Positions 32,372 through 38,685 of a DNA stretch of 38,998 bases are shown piece after piece. A model generated the notes under the pieces. That model was not told the DNA's origin. It saw only the letters and a program-made list of their open reading frames with translations, and did not search any database. Positions within the stretch are counted from its first letter, which is position 1; each line of letters begins with the position of its first letter. The DNA is taken from NCBI GenBank assembly GCA_905233255.1, contig CAJOCN010000016.1:1-38998 (forward strand). The letters are read 5' to 3'. The translations under genes were made by a program, and so were the position numbers. The stretch comes from Paludibacteraceae bacterium (GTDB taxonomy: Bacteria; Bacteroidota; Bacteroidia; Bacteroidales; Paludibacteraceae).

Positions 32372-32422
32372 AGCCTTGTGGCAAACCGGCTCACACTTGA
32401 GTCGGCTTAACGCCACAAAGCT
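32372..32422 (-). terminator. Strong hairpin with U-tract in the rng leader
   Basis: On the minus strand AGCTTTGTGGC (32422-32412) pairs over 11 positions, including one G-T, with GCCACAAGGCT (32382-32372), and TTTTTTATTTATTTC follows. An inner hairpin pairs CCG-CTCA with TGAG-CGG. It ends only about 30 nt before the rng ATG, and no promoter is seen between, so rng must be read through it. It is therefore a terminator of the HU-COX24 message and probably an attenuator or processing site for rng. Confidence 0.75.
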
Positions 32423-32438
32423 GAATGACAATCGTCAA

Positions 32439-32528
32439 TTACTTATGCTTATGACGATTCTTACGCAGACGTTTTTTACGTTTGTGCGTTGACATCTTGT
32501 GTCTTTTATGCTTCTTTCCGTTTGGCAT
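32439..32528 (-). CDS. 29-residue AURKAIP1/COX24-domain basic protein
   Basis: The frame reads MPNGKKHKRHKMSTHKRKKR then LRKNRHKHK and a stop. It is almost entirely Lys, Arg and His. It matches the tiny Bacteroidota proteins with the AURKAIP1/COX24 domain, the bacterial relative of mitochondrial ribosomal protein mS38, so a ribosomal role is likely by homology. It lies between the HU gene and rng on the same strand, 35 nt after the HU stop. Confidence 0.85.
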   Translation of the reverse strand: MPNGKKHKRHKMSTHKRKKRLRKNRHKHK

Positions 32529-32563
32529 AATGTAATGTTATTAAATGGTTTATACTATATTAT

Positions 32564-32860
32564 TTACTTCTTTTTCTTGAGCTTTACGTCGTGTACTGCC
32601 TCATTGAACTCTCTACCCGGTTTGAATGAGGGCACGCAGTGTGCCGGCACATATACGGAGGTACGTTCCTTGATATTACGAGCCACTTTCTCTTTGCGGG
32701 ACTTCACTATAAAACTACCAAACCCGCGGAGATATACGTTCTCGCCCTTTCCCATGTTGCTCTTGATACCGCTCATGAATGCCTCTGCAATTACGCTGAT
32801 CGTCGTCTTATCATAACCGGTTTTCAATGCAATTTGACTAAGTAATTCTGCTTTTGTCAT
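32564..32860 (-). CDS. HU-family DNA-binding protein
   Basis: This 98-residue nucleoid protein has the HU/IHF fold: MTKAELLSQIALKTGYDKTT at the N-terminal helices, VYLRGFGSFIVKSRKEKVARN at the core strands (GFGSF), then an arm region RTSVYVPAHCVPSFKPGREF where the usual Pro of the arm lies in VPAH. A basic KLKKKK tail ends it. The last two thirds match the Bacteroidota HU group. It is the first gene of an operon with COX24 and rng, under the divergent promoter at 32906-32937. Confidence 0.95.
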   Translation of the reverse strand: MTKAELLSQIALKTGYDKTTISVIAEAFMSGIKSNMGKGENVYLRGFGSFIVKSRKEKVARNIKERTSVYVPAHCVPSFKPGREFNEAVHDVKLKKKK

Positions 32861-32905
32861 AATTTATATTTTAATATATTTTACTCCTTCGACGAAAAAA
32901 TCGTG

Positions 32906-32937
32906 CAAAATTACTATTTTTTTTTGACATGTGCAAA
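32906..32937 (-). promoter_or_regulatory. Promoter of the HU-COX24-rng operon
   Basis: On the minus strand TTTG (32937-32934), 20-nt spacer starting CACATGTC, then TAATTTTG (32913-32906). Its -33 region overlaps the mutY promoter on the other strand. Confidence 0.75.
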
Positions 32938-32953
32938 TTTTTTTGTATTTTTG
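32923..32953 (+). promoter_or_regulatory. mutY promoter
   Basis: TTTG (32923-32926), 19-nt spacer, TATTTTTG (32946-32953). TTTGACATGTGCAAA at 32923-32937 contains the -33 boxes of both strands. The predicted start is about 35 nt before the mutY ATG. Confidence 0.75.
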
Positions 32954-32994
32954 TGCTCGATTTTGAAATTTTAGGTCCAAATAACACATAAAAC

Positions 32995-34068
32995 ATGCCC
33001 AATTCGCTAATTTATAGTCACTTATATGCCTGGTACGAAGCCAACCATCGTGTCCTGCCTTGGCGTGAGACAGAAGACCCGTACGCCATCTGGCTCAGCG
33101 AGATTATTCTCCAGCAGACGCGGGTGGCGCAAGGCATGGAGTATTATATGCGTTTTGTGGCACGGTGGCCTAAAGTAGAAGATTTGGCGGCAGCCAAGGA
33201 GGAAGAAGTGCTTCGTGAGTGGCAGGGATTGGGTTATTACAGCCGCGCGCGGAACCTGCATAAGGCGGCGCAGACGGTTGTTGAGCGCGGTTGGGCACCC
33301 TTCCCCACCCGTTTTGAGGACATCCGTTCGCTACCGGGCATCGGCGACTACACCGCCGGAGCGATTGCGTCTTTTGCATACAACCTGCCCTACCCGGCGA
33401 TGGACGGCAATGTCTATCGCGTCCTCGCGCGGCTTCTGGACATAGACGAACCCTTTGATACGACGGCGGGCAAGAAACTCTTCCACAAGGAGATTGACCG
33501 ACTGCTGGACCGCAACAACCCGCGGCTCTTCAACTCGGCTATCATGGAGTTCGGCGCGCTCTATTGTACGCCAACGCTGGGCGATGCATGCGAGACCTGC
33601 CCGCTCAAGGACGCCTGTCTCGGCTATGCACACGGAACGGCGGAACTGCTCCCTGTCCGCAAACCCCGTCCCAAAGTGCGCGACCGATGGTTCATTTATC
33701 ATATTTATTTATTGGAGAATACAGGCCTATATACTTTGATTCAGAAACGCGAGAACCCGAAGGATATCTGGTACCACCTCTACGATTTCCCGTACGAGGA
33801 ACTTTCTGATAGTAACGAGGCTCCTACAGCGCAGCGGTCTAACAGCGTTAGCGGTCTAACAGCGCAGCGGTCTAACAGCGCAGCGGTCTCTCTCTCCCAC
33901 ACCCTCTCGCACCAGCGTATTCACGCGCGTTATATAATACATAAGGTACAAAAAATGCCGGACATACCCGGCACTATTGCGATCCCGTGGGAGGATCTCA
34001 ATGATTATGCGCTTTCAAGATTAACCCTGCGAGCACTTGATACACTTCGCTCATCTCTTCCCCGCTAA
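32995..34068 (+). CDS. mutY: A/G-specific adenine glycosylase
   Basis: MutY removes adenine mispaired with 8-oxoguanine. The 357 residues hold the HhH-GPD domain (YAIWLSEIILQQTRVAQG, GLGYYSRARNLHKAA, RSLPGIGDYTAGAI, and YPAMDGNVYRV with the catalytic Asp). The iron-sulphur motif is CTPTLGDACETCPLKDAC, with seven residues between the first two Cys where six are usual. The NUDIX-like C-terminal domain starts at WFIYHIYLLENTGLY. About 22 residues (TAQRSNSVSG then LTAQRSNSAA) are repeat-encoded and lie before SLSHTLSHQRIHARY. The gene overlaps the convergent DUF2520 gene by 71 nt. Confidence 0.95.
   Translation: MPNSLIYSHLYAWYEANHRVLPWRETEDPYAIWLSEIILQQTRVAQGMEYYMRFVARWPKVEDLAAAKEEEVLREWQGLGYYSRARNLHKAAQTVVERGWAPFPTRFEDIRSLPGIGDYTAGAIASFAYNLPYPAMDGNVYRVLARLLDIDEPFDTTAGKKLFHKEIDRLLDRNNPRLFNSAIMEFGALYCTPTLGDACETCPLKDACLGYAHGTAELLPVRKPRPKVRDRWFIYHIYLLENTGLYTLIQKRENPKDIWYHLYDFPYEELSDSNEAPTAQRSNSVSGLTAQRSNSAAVSLSHTLSHQRIHARYIIHKVQKMPDIPGTIAIPWEDLNDYALSRLTLRALDTLRSSLPR
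33826..33890. repeat. Four 16-17-bp ACAGCGCAGCGGTCTA units inside mutY
   Basis: Units of 16, 17, 16 and 16 bp (33826, 33842, 33859, 33875) are translated in frame as the TAQRSNS repeats. The units are nearly identical; one is longer by a base. Confidence 0.9.
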
Positions 34069-34894
34069 ATGAATCGGAATGATCACCTATTCGTAATTCG
34101 CCATTCGTAATTCGTAATTCGTAATTCGTCATTCGTAATTTCTTTAGCACTTCTATTTGATGTGCTATGACAGCTCTGTCTCCGCGTTTGGCGGGACCTG
34201 TCTGCGCTTCTTTGGGAGTAATGGAATGTACCTTAGCCGCCGTCTGGTCGATCAGCGGAAGCAATGCCTCAAACGGTATCTGCGTGTCTTTCAATATCTC
34301 TTTCGCAATGCGGTACATCAGATTCGTATAGTTGTTGGCAAACACGCCGGCTATGTGCAGCCGCTCGCGGTCATGCTGCGGTGCCTCGTAGATACGGCTC
34401 GTCAGCGTCTGTGCCAGCGAGTAGATAGCCGCCACGTCGTCAATGTTCTTGCCCTCGATGAAACAAGGAATCCCGCTCCAGTCGTCTATCAGCACTTCGC
34501 GGCTGAAACTCTGGAAGAAATACAGTACTCCGGCGTGCGGTTTGTCTTCGCCGAACACCTCTTTGGGCATCGTTCCCGAGGTGTGGAGGTGCAAGGCTTT
34601 CGGCGCATGAACACTGGCAATCACCTCCCGCAGCGCGTGATCCGCGATGGCGTAGATATAGACGTCAAAACCATTTACCATTTGGTCATTTCCCATTTGG
34701 TCTTTTCCCGCAGGCTCGTCTCCTCCCCCATCTACAATTCCCTCTCCCTTGAGGGGAGAGTCGGAGAGGGGTTTTGGCGTCTTTGGGGCGGTCAGCGGCC
34801 GTCCGTGAACGAGTTCCGTCCGAACGCCTTTCAGCTCAAATGCGTGATACAGATTTGTGCCCACGCTCCCGGCACCGATAATAACTATTTTCAT
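33998..34894 (-). CDS. Rossmann-like/DUF2520 domain protein
   Basis: The 298 residues start with a Rossmann motif (KIVIIGAGSVGTNLYHAFE) and later show LHLHTSGTMPKEVFG, VLYFFQSFSREVLIDDW, the DUF2520 region AGVFANNYTNLMYRIAKEIL and a TGPAKRGDRAVIAHQIEVL motif. The family resembles NADP-dependent oxidoreductases, but the reaction is unknown. Residues about 37-75 are three repeat types joined (PLSDSPLKGEG palindrome, then KDQMGNDQMV), and residues about 253-269 (LRMTNYELRITNGELRI) are another repeat. Both replace normally compact sequence. The 3' end overlaps mutY by 71 nt. Confidence 0.82.
   Translation of the reverse strand: MKIVIIGAGSVGTNLYHAFELKGVRTELVHGRPLTAPKTPKPLSDSPLKGEGIVDGGGDEPAGKDQMGNDQMVNGFDVYIYAIADHALREVIASVHAPKALHLHTSGTMPKEVFGEDKPHAGVLYFFQSFSREVLIDDWSGIPCFIEGKNIDDVAAIYSLAQTLTSRIYEAPQHDRERLHIAGVFANNYTNLMYRIAKEILKDTQIPFEALLPLIDQTAAKVHSITPKEAQTGPAKRGDRAVIAHQIEVLKKLRMTNYELRITNGELRIGDHSDSFSGEEMSEVYQVLAGLILKAHNH
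34089..34137. repeat. Seven ATTCGTA units inside the DUF2520 gene
   Basis: Seven tandem 7-bp units (ATTCGTA/ATTCGCC/ATTCGTC) are translated on the minus strand with a 7-residue period, LRITNYE. Same family as the spacer repeat at 22884-22911. Confidence 0.92.
34677..34706. repeat. Two 15-bp ACCATTTGGTCATTT-family units inside the DUF2520 gene
   Basis: ACCATTTGGTCATTT and CCCATTTGGTCTTTT are translated in frame as KDQMGNDQMV. Same family as 24608-24637. Confidence 0.85.
34742..34760. repeat. CTCTCCC-TTGA-GGGGAGAG palindrome inside the DUF2520 gene
   Basis: This near-perfect inverted repeat is translated in frame within PLSDSPLKGEG. It adjoins CGGAGAGGGG, making a G-rich palindromic element similar in kind to the one at 9988-10005. 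Confidence 0.8.
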
Positions 34895-34917
34895 TATTAG
34901 TTGATTTGCTGATTAGT

Positions 34918-36258
34918 TTACTTAATCAGTTTTCCTTGGCCATCGTAGATGTGCGAACCGCGGAGAATAAGAATCTGTCCGTTACGGATGATTTTGCGGG
35001 CCGTGGGCGCCTCTTCTTTGTTAGAGGGCAGAGCGGTCGCATTGTTTACCATCACATTGAACGTGCGACGGAAAGCGGAGTTGTTGTCAAAGAACACCTC
35101 CATGCTGAGCGGCAGATTATGTCCAAGGTGCTTAGCCGGCAATTTAGAGAGGTCAAAGTGCAAAGTACCGGTATAATTAAGCGTCTTGGTATGAAGACTG
35201 TCGTGCATGACTTTAATCGTGTCCTCGAGCAGCGATTGAACATCTTTTACTATTCCATTTTCCCACACAGTATCCGCGAGTGCTGCAGTAACACGCACGT
35301 AAGGAAGATGTGCGACCGAGTCTTCCGTATGAATGTAGGGATATCCGCGGTTGAGGGAGAAATTAAGTTCCAATTGTTCGTTATTGGCAAGAACGGTTTT
35401 GTTAACGGATGCCTGCACACGCAGCGTATCGTTAACAAGGAGCAGGAGCGTGTCTTTTAGTCTAGCCTGCGCGCTGAGACTCCAGTTTGTTTCGAGGAGT
35501 AAACGATACGGTCCGGGCTCCAAACCCGCATGTTCGAAAAAGAGCGTGTCAATAACGGCTCTTTTATTGAGCGGATGGGTTTTTATCGTAAGGTCTTTGC
35601 GCACTTTTTTTATCTCATTAAAAGCGGTGTCGGTAAGCGTTGCCTGTCCATACAAGCCATCTGCATATGAAGCAGGGTCGTAAGGATAACCGGTGTTATA
35701 GCGAACCTGCATCTTAACGGGCGTTCCGACCTTGGTGTCTTTCGCCTGATTATAACTGCGGATAGAAGGATAGTCCCGGAAGATGGTATCAAATGTGTGA
35801 GAGATGTTTGAATTGGTAAGGTACAGATCCACAGTATATTCCCCGCCTCTCTCCATATCAATCGCCGTAGTAATATCATGCATAGATTGTGGTTGGGACT
35901 GGAATTTCATCGAGTTAACCCAAGTCATAAGCGGCTGTGTTATATGACTAACAAGTTCCCGCTCTGTATTACCATCCTTGTCGGTAAAGCGCATTACACG
36001 GTCCAGTTTATAGTCCGCAGTATCGCTGATATTCAACGGATTGGGCAGTTCGCTTTTAGTAATAAGGAAAGCGGTTATCCATTGTTGGTGCCCGGCGCGG
36101 AATCCTTCTCCTTCATACTTAACGAATTCTCCCTTATCGTTATAAGCGTTCATGGTGTAAAAGGTATCCGTATGCAATTTGAGATAAGGATACTTGACTT
36201 CAGCAGAAGTCATCAGGGCAAGCAAGGTTGCTGCCATCAAAAGGAATGTTTTTTTCAT
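34918..36258 (-). CDS. Secreted protein of unknown function with type IX-like C-terminal tail
   Basis: The 446 residues begin with a signal peptide (MKKTFLLMAATLLALMTSAE). The mature part is beta-rich, with many DT pairs and pieces such as LKDTLLLLVNDTLRVQASVN and LPLSMEVFFDNNSAFRRTF. It ends ARKIIRNGQILILRGSHIYD and GQGKLIK, the style of Bacteroidales cargo tails for type IX secretion and surface attachment. No domain of known function was recognised. It has its own promoter (36312-36343), and the closing tail resembles the orphan tail at 37632-37720. Confidence 0.75.
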   Translation of the reverse strand: MKKTFLLMAATLLALMTSAEVKYPYLKLHTDTFYTMNAYNDKGEFVKYEGEGFRAGHQQWITAFLITKSELPNPLNISDTADYKLDRVMRFTDKDGNTERELVSHITQPLMTWVNSMKFQSQPQSMHDITTAIDMERGGEYTVDLYLTNSNISHTFDTIFRDYPSIRSYNQAKDTKVGTPVKMQVRYNTGYPYDPASYADGLYGQATLTDTAFNEIKKVRKDLTIKTHPLNKRAVIDTLFFEHAGLEPGPYRLLLETNWSLSAQARLKDTLLLLVNDTLRVQASVNKTVLANNEQLELNFSLNRGYPYIHTEDSVAHLPYVRVTAALADTVWENGIVKDVQSLLEDTIKVMHDSLHTKTLNYTGTLHFDLSKLPAKHLGHNLPLSMEVFFDNNSAFRRTFNVMVNNATALPSNKEEAPTARKIIRNGQILILRGSHIYDGQGKLIK

Positions 36259-36311
36259 ATTTCGAAAGTTTTAAAAAAATATAGCTTGTCTATTGTTTGA
36301 AATATCGGCCG

Positions 36312-36343
36312 CAAAGGTACTGCTTTTTTTTGAGATATGCAAA
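36312..36343 (-). promoter_or_regulatory. Promoter of the secreted protein gene
   Basis: On the minus strand TTTG (36343-36340), a 20-nt spacer, TACCTTTG (36319-36312). The start lies about 40 nt before the ATG at 36258. Confidence 0.8.
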
Positions 36344-36388
36344 TTTTTAGCATAAATTAAAGCAAAACGGCGGCAAGCTGCTTTATAT

Positions 36389-36426
36389 TTTCCCAAATCG
36401 CGGTATAAAATGGCAGATTGGGGAAA
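36389..36426. terminator. Hairpin downstream of the unknown gene
   Basis: TTTCCCAAATC (36389-36399) pairs with GATTGGGGAAA (36416-36426) with one mismatch. It lies between the stop of the unknown gene (36500) and the next promoter. No long U-tract is visible on the minus side, so termination is weakly supported. The rest of 36344-36499 is AT-rich with nothing else seen. Confidence 0.4.
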
Positions 36427-36499
36427 TTATAATCACATAAACAATCCTTTCTCTTTTGTTTCTTGAATAACATTTCTCCTTCATGCCTTCTTCTTTTTT

Positions 36500-36925
36500 T
36501 TACTGCCGCTCAGTCTTCTTCCGCTGATAGATCATTGCCCGCACAAACGCATACAGCTGTGAGTATCTTTTGGGCGCACCGGTAGCGGGGTTAACCGGAG
36601 CGTCTGGATCAGGCTGCGAACCCTGGTTATTCCATAACTGGGCCTCAAACCGCAACTCCCATTGACCGCGTGTCGCCGGGTCGGTTAGTTCTTCTTTCGT
36701 TTGTGCGCACACCTCGCGCCAGAAGTTATGGTACTCTAACTCTTTTCCCACCATCGGATGCCGCTTGAAGTTACGCGGATTGGCAATGTAATACCCTTCT
36801 TGTTTGCCGTAAGCGATTACGCGTCCCCGCTTGTCGCGGTAGATCTTCTGCCGTGTAATCAATCCGCCTTTGGACAGAGCTCCTTGCGCCCTGTCTATCC
36901 CCGGTGTAAAATCAATCTTTGCCAT
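36500..36925 (-). CDS. Unknown 141-residue protein
   Basis: This protein was not recognised. It is soluble, basic at the N-terminus (KIDFTPGIDRAQGALSKGG, ITRQKIYRDKRGRVIAYG) and moderately charged throughout, with no signal peptide, helix or Cys pair. The middle reads HPMVGKELEYHNFWREVCAQ and the end TGAPKRYSQLYAFVRAMIYQ. It is probably a real gene: the frame is long for its size, codon use matches the neighbours, and a Bacteroidota promoter lies at 37258-37289. Between promoter and ATG are about 330 nt of repeats. Confidence 0.7.
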   Translation of the reverse strand: MAKIDFTPGIDRAQGALSKGGLITRQKIYRDKRGRVIAYGKQEGYYIANPRNFKRHPMVGKELEYHNFWREVCAQTKEELTDPATRGQWELRFEAQLWNNQGSQPDPDAPVNPATGAPKRYSQLYAFVRAMIYQRKKTERQ

Positions 36926-36930
36926 TTTCG

Positions 36931-36968
36931 TATATTGTTATTTCGTTTATATATTGTTATTTCGTTTA
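36931..36968. repeat. Two perfect 19-bp TATATTGTTATTTCGTTTA units
   Basis: Units at 36931-36949 and 36950-36968 are identical and lie within the leader just before the ATG at 36925. Confidence 0.95.
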
Positions 36969-36981
36969 TATCTTCCCTTCC

Positions 36982-37037
36982 CCATTCTCAATCACCCATT
37001 CTCAATCACCCTGTCTCAATCACCCCTTCTCAATCTC
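36982..37037. repeat. Four 14-bp CCATTCTCAATCAC units
   Basis: Units at 36982, 36996, 37010 and 37024; the first two are identical and the others carry two or three changes. They form a different family from the adjacent 19-bp and 11-bp repeats. Confidence 0.92.
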
Positions 37038-37105
37038 CTATTCTCCCATTCCCCCTCATCTCTTTTGCCTTTCTCTTTCCACCTCTTATCCTTCTCTACC
37101 TATGT

Positions 37106-37181
37106 CGTTCCTATGTTTTTCTTATGCCATTCATATGCTTTACTTATGATATTCTTATGATATTCTTATGTTATTCCTATG
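37106..37181. repeat. Tandem 10-11-bp ...TTCTTATG units
   Basis: Seven imperfect units ending in TATG (for example ATATTCTTATG twice at 37149-37170) fill this stretch. It is part of the same leader. Confidence 0.75.
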
Positions 37182-37257
37182 TCATTGTTAAGATATTTAG
37201 CCAATAAAGACCTAATCAAAACCTAATCATCACGTGACTATTACGGACTATTCGGTG

Positions 37258-37289
37258 CAAAGGTACAGCTTTTTTCTGATATATGCAAA
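37258..37289 (-). promoter_or_regulatory. Promoter of the unknown gene
   Basis: On the minus strand TTTG (37289-37286), a 20-nt spacer, TACCTTTG (37265-37258). Transcription would start near 37250 and cross all three repeat clusters before the ATG at 36925. Confidence 0.75.
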
Positions 37290-37631
37290 TATTTGGGCTT
37301 TTAAATGTAATTTTTCCCACTCTGCCACACTCTGCCGCACTCAGCCTGCGTATCCGCTATATTTTTTAGGCACTTACAGAATACTTATCAGAGGCAAGTA
37401 AGGGTAATCACGGAGTAATGTCGGAGGCAAGTGCTGTACACTATTTACTTATTTGCCAAAAATGGATGTACGATTATTAAGATCGGCTATAACACAAGCA
37501 GGCGGACATCTCTGCCCGCCTGCTGATTCTTGGTAGTTGCAGGCGTTTGCCAAACGCCGCCTCCGCCGTCTTGTATGTCTGTTCCCGCGGAATTATATCC
37601 CGCACGGTGCATTAATGCAGCGTCCTCCGCC
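37290..37631. other. Gene-free stretch with two hairpins and short repeats
   Basis: No supported gene. 37318-37348 has CACTCTGCC-like 10-bp repeats. 37385-37435 has a GGCAAGT direct repeat. A hairpin AGCAGGCGG (37497-37505) / CCGCCTGCT (37516-37524) with a 10-nt loop may terminate transcription from the right. A second small stem GGCGTTT/AAACGCC lies at 37542-37558. CCTCCGCC occurs twice near 37559 and 37624. Confidence 0.55.
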
Positions 37632-37720
37632 TTACTTCACCTCCTGCCCCGTGAGGGTATAGGTCTTGTCACCACGGAGGATGAAGATCTGGCTGTTATG
37701 ACGGTAGGATGGTTCGCAAT
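37632..37720 (-). pseudogene. Orphan type IX-like C-terminal tail behind the PBP-like gene
   Basis: On the minus strand, after an in-frame stop at 37725-37727, the frame reads a short lead-in ending YRHN and then SQIFILRGDKTYTLTGQEVK and a stop at 37632. This is the final strand of Bacteroidales secretion tails and resembles RNGQILILRGSHIYDGQGKL in the gene at 34918. It starts where the PBP-like gene stops, but in another frame. It may be a remnant of a cargo gene, or a former tail of the PBP-like protein lost by frameshift. About 25 codons remain. Confidence 0.6.
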
Positions 37721-38668
37721 TTATTTATAATTATAATATATCCGTTCTGCTATGTATCGCATAGGCTCTACACATTGGAATAAGGCGGAAGAAGGATATG
37801 GAACCTTTTTCATGAGAACAAGAAGGGTGTATTGCGGATCTTGCTCAGGGAATGCGCCAATGAAAGAAACGGTATGAGGTTGATGTTCGCCTTCCTCCTT
37901 AAGATCGCCTGTTTTGCCGATAATAGATACGATTTCTGATTGTGCGCCTTTGGTCCACATAACCTTTCTTGCTGTGCCAATATTATTCCACACCACTTCG
38001 TGCAATGCATGCAGAATGGGTTGTGTTGAGCCCCATACTTCTTTCGGAAATTGCTTTTGAACCAGCTGCGAGTAGAGGTAAGTAAGGTATATTGGGGACA
38101 TATTGACACCCAAACCATTGGCCATGCGGAGTACGTCTTCCAAAGAATCAATGTCCAAAGAGAGACCCAGTTCGCTCATATAATGCGCAAAAAGCATAGG
38201 ATTGTCACCAAATGCTTGTTCCATGATTTGGCATATACCGCTTCGACTAGAAACGGCAATGACGGAAGGAACGTCAAGGACTGTGTCGATAGGATGACGG
38301 TCGTGCCACATATAACCGGCATGGTCACGATAACCGGCTTTGGAGAGCGGGAACTGATTATGTTCGGAAACACGACCGGTTCGCAACGCAGCCATCACGC
38401 TGAAAGGTTCGATGATTGAGCCAATCTCAATAGGTTGATAAGCATTCCTGCCAAGAGAATCTGTGTCATAGAGCGCCACGACTTGATGATTTTTGTTCAT
38501 CAGAATCGCGCATCCCCATTCCGGAGAAAGATGTCTTAGGCTATACTGCATTTCCCACGATACAATATGCTGTAAAGAATCATCAATCGCAACCTCGTAT
38601 TGTTGCGGAGTAGCGGCAAAACTCATCGTGCCGCAGAGTAGCAAAAATGAAAGAATTAGGTGTTTCAT
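37721..38668 (-). CDS. Secreted penicillin-binding-protein transpeptidase homologue lacking catalytic Lys
   Basis: The 315 residues have a signal peptide (MKHLILSFLLLCGTMSFAAT) and a transpeptidase fold like FtsI. The active-site region reads EIGSIIEPFSVMAAL (S84-E87) where PBPs have SxxK, so the lysine is Glu (codon GAA, 38408-38410). The second motif, VSSRSGI, has Arg for the Asn of SxN. The third, GKTGDLKEEG, keeps KTG. GLGVNMSPIYLTYLYSQLV and VSFIGAFPEQDPQYTLLVL match other PBP segments. No dimerisation domain is present. It is likely a non-catalytic, regulatory or binding protein. The start at 38668 gives the signal peptide; a longer frame to 38845 does not fit. It follows the DUF3298 gene by 17 nt. 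Confidence 0.8.
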   Translation of the reverse strand: MKHLILSFLLLCGTMSFAATPQQYEVAIDDSLQHIVSWEMQYSLRHLSPEWGCAILMNKNHQVVALYDTDSLGRNAYQPIEIGSIIEPFSVMAALRTGRVSEHNQFPLSKAGYRDHAGYMWHDRHPIDTVLDVPSVIAVSSRSGICQIMEQAFGDNPMLFAHYMSELGLSLDIDSLEDVLRMANGLGVNMSPIYLTYLYSQLVQKQFPKEVWGSTQPILHALHEVVWNNIGTARKVMWTKGAQSEIVSIIGKTGDLKEEGEHQPHTVSFIGAFPEQDPQYTLLVLMKKVPYPSSALFQCVEPMRYIAERIYYNYK

Positions 38669-38685
38669 ATTAGTTTGTTGTTTTA

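Noticed and set aside
34157..34900. Plus-strand 247-codon open frame
   Set aside because: It is antisense to the DUF2520 gene, and its composition is unlike neighbouring genes.
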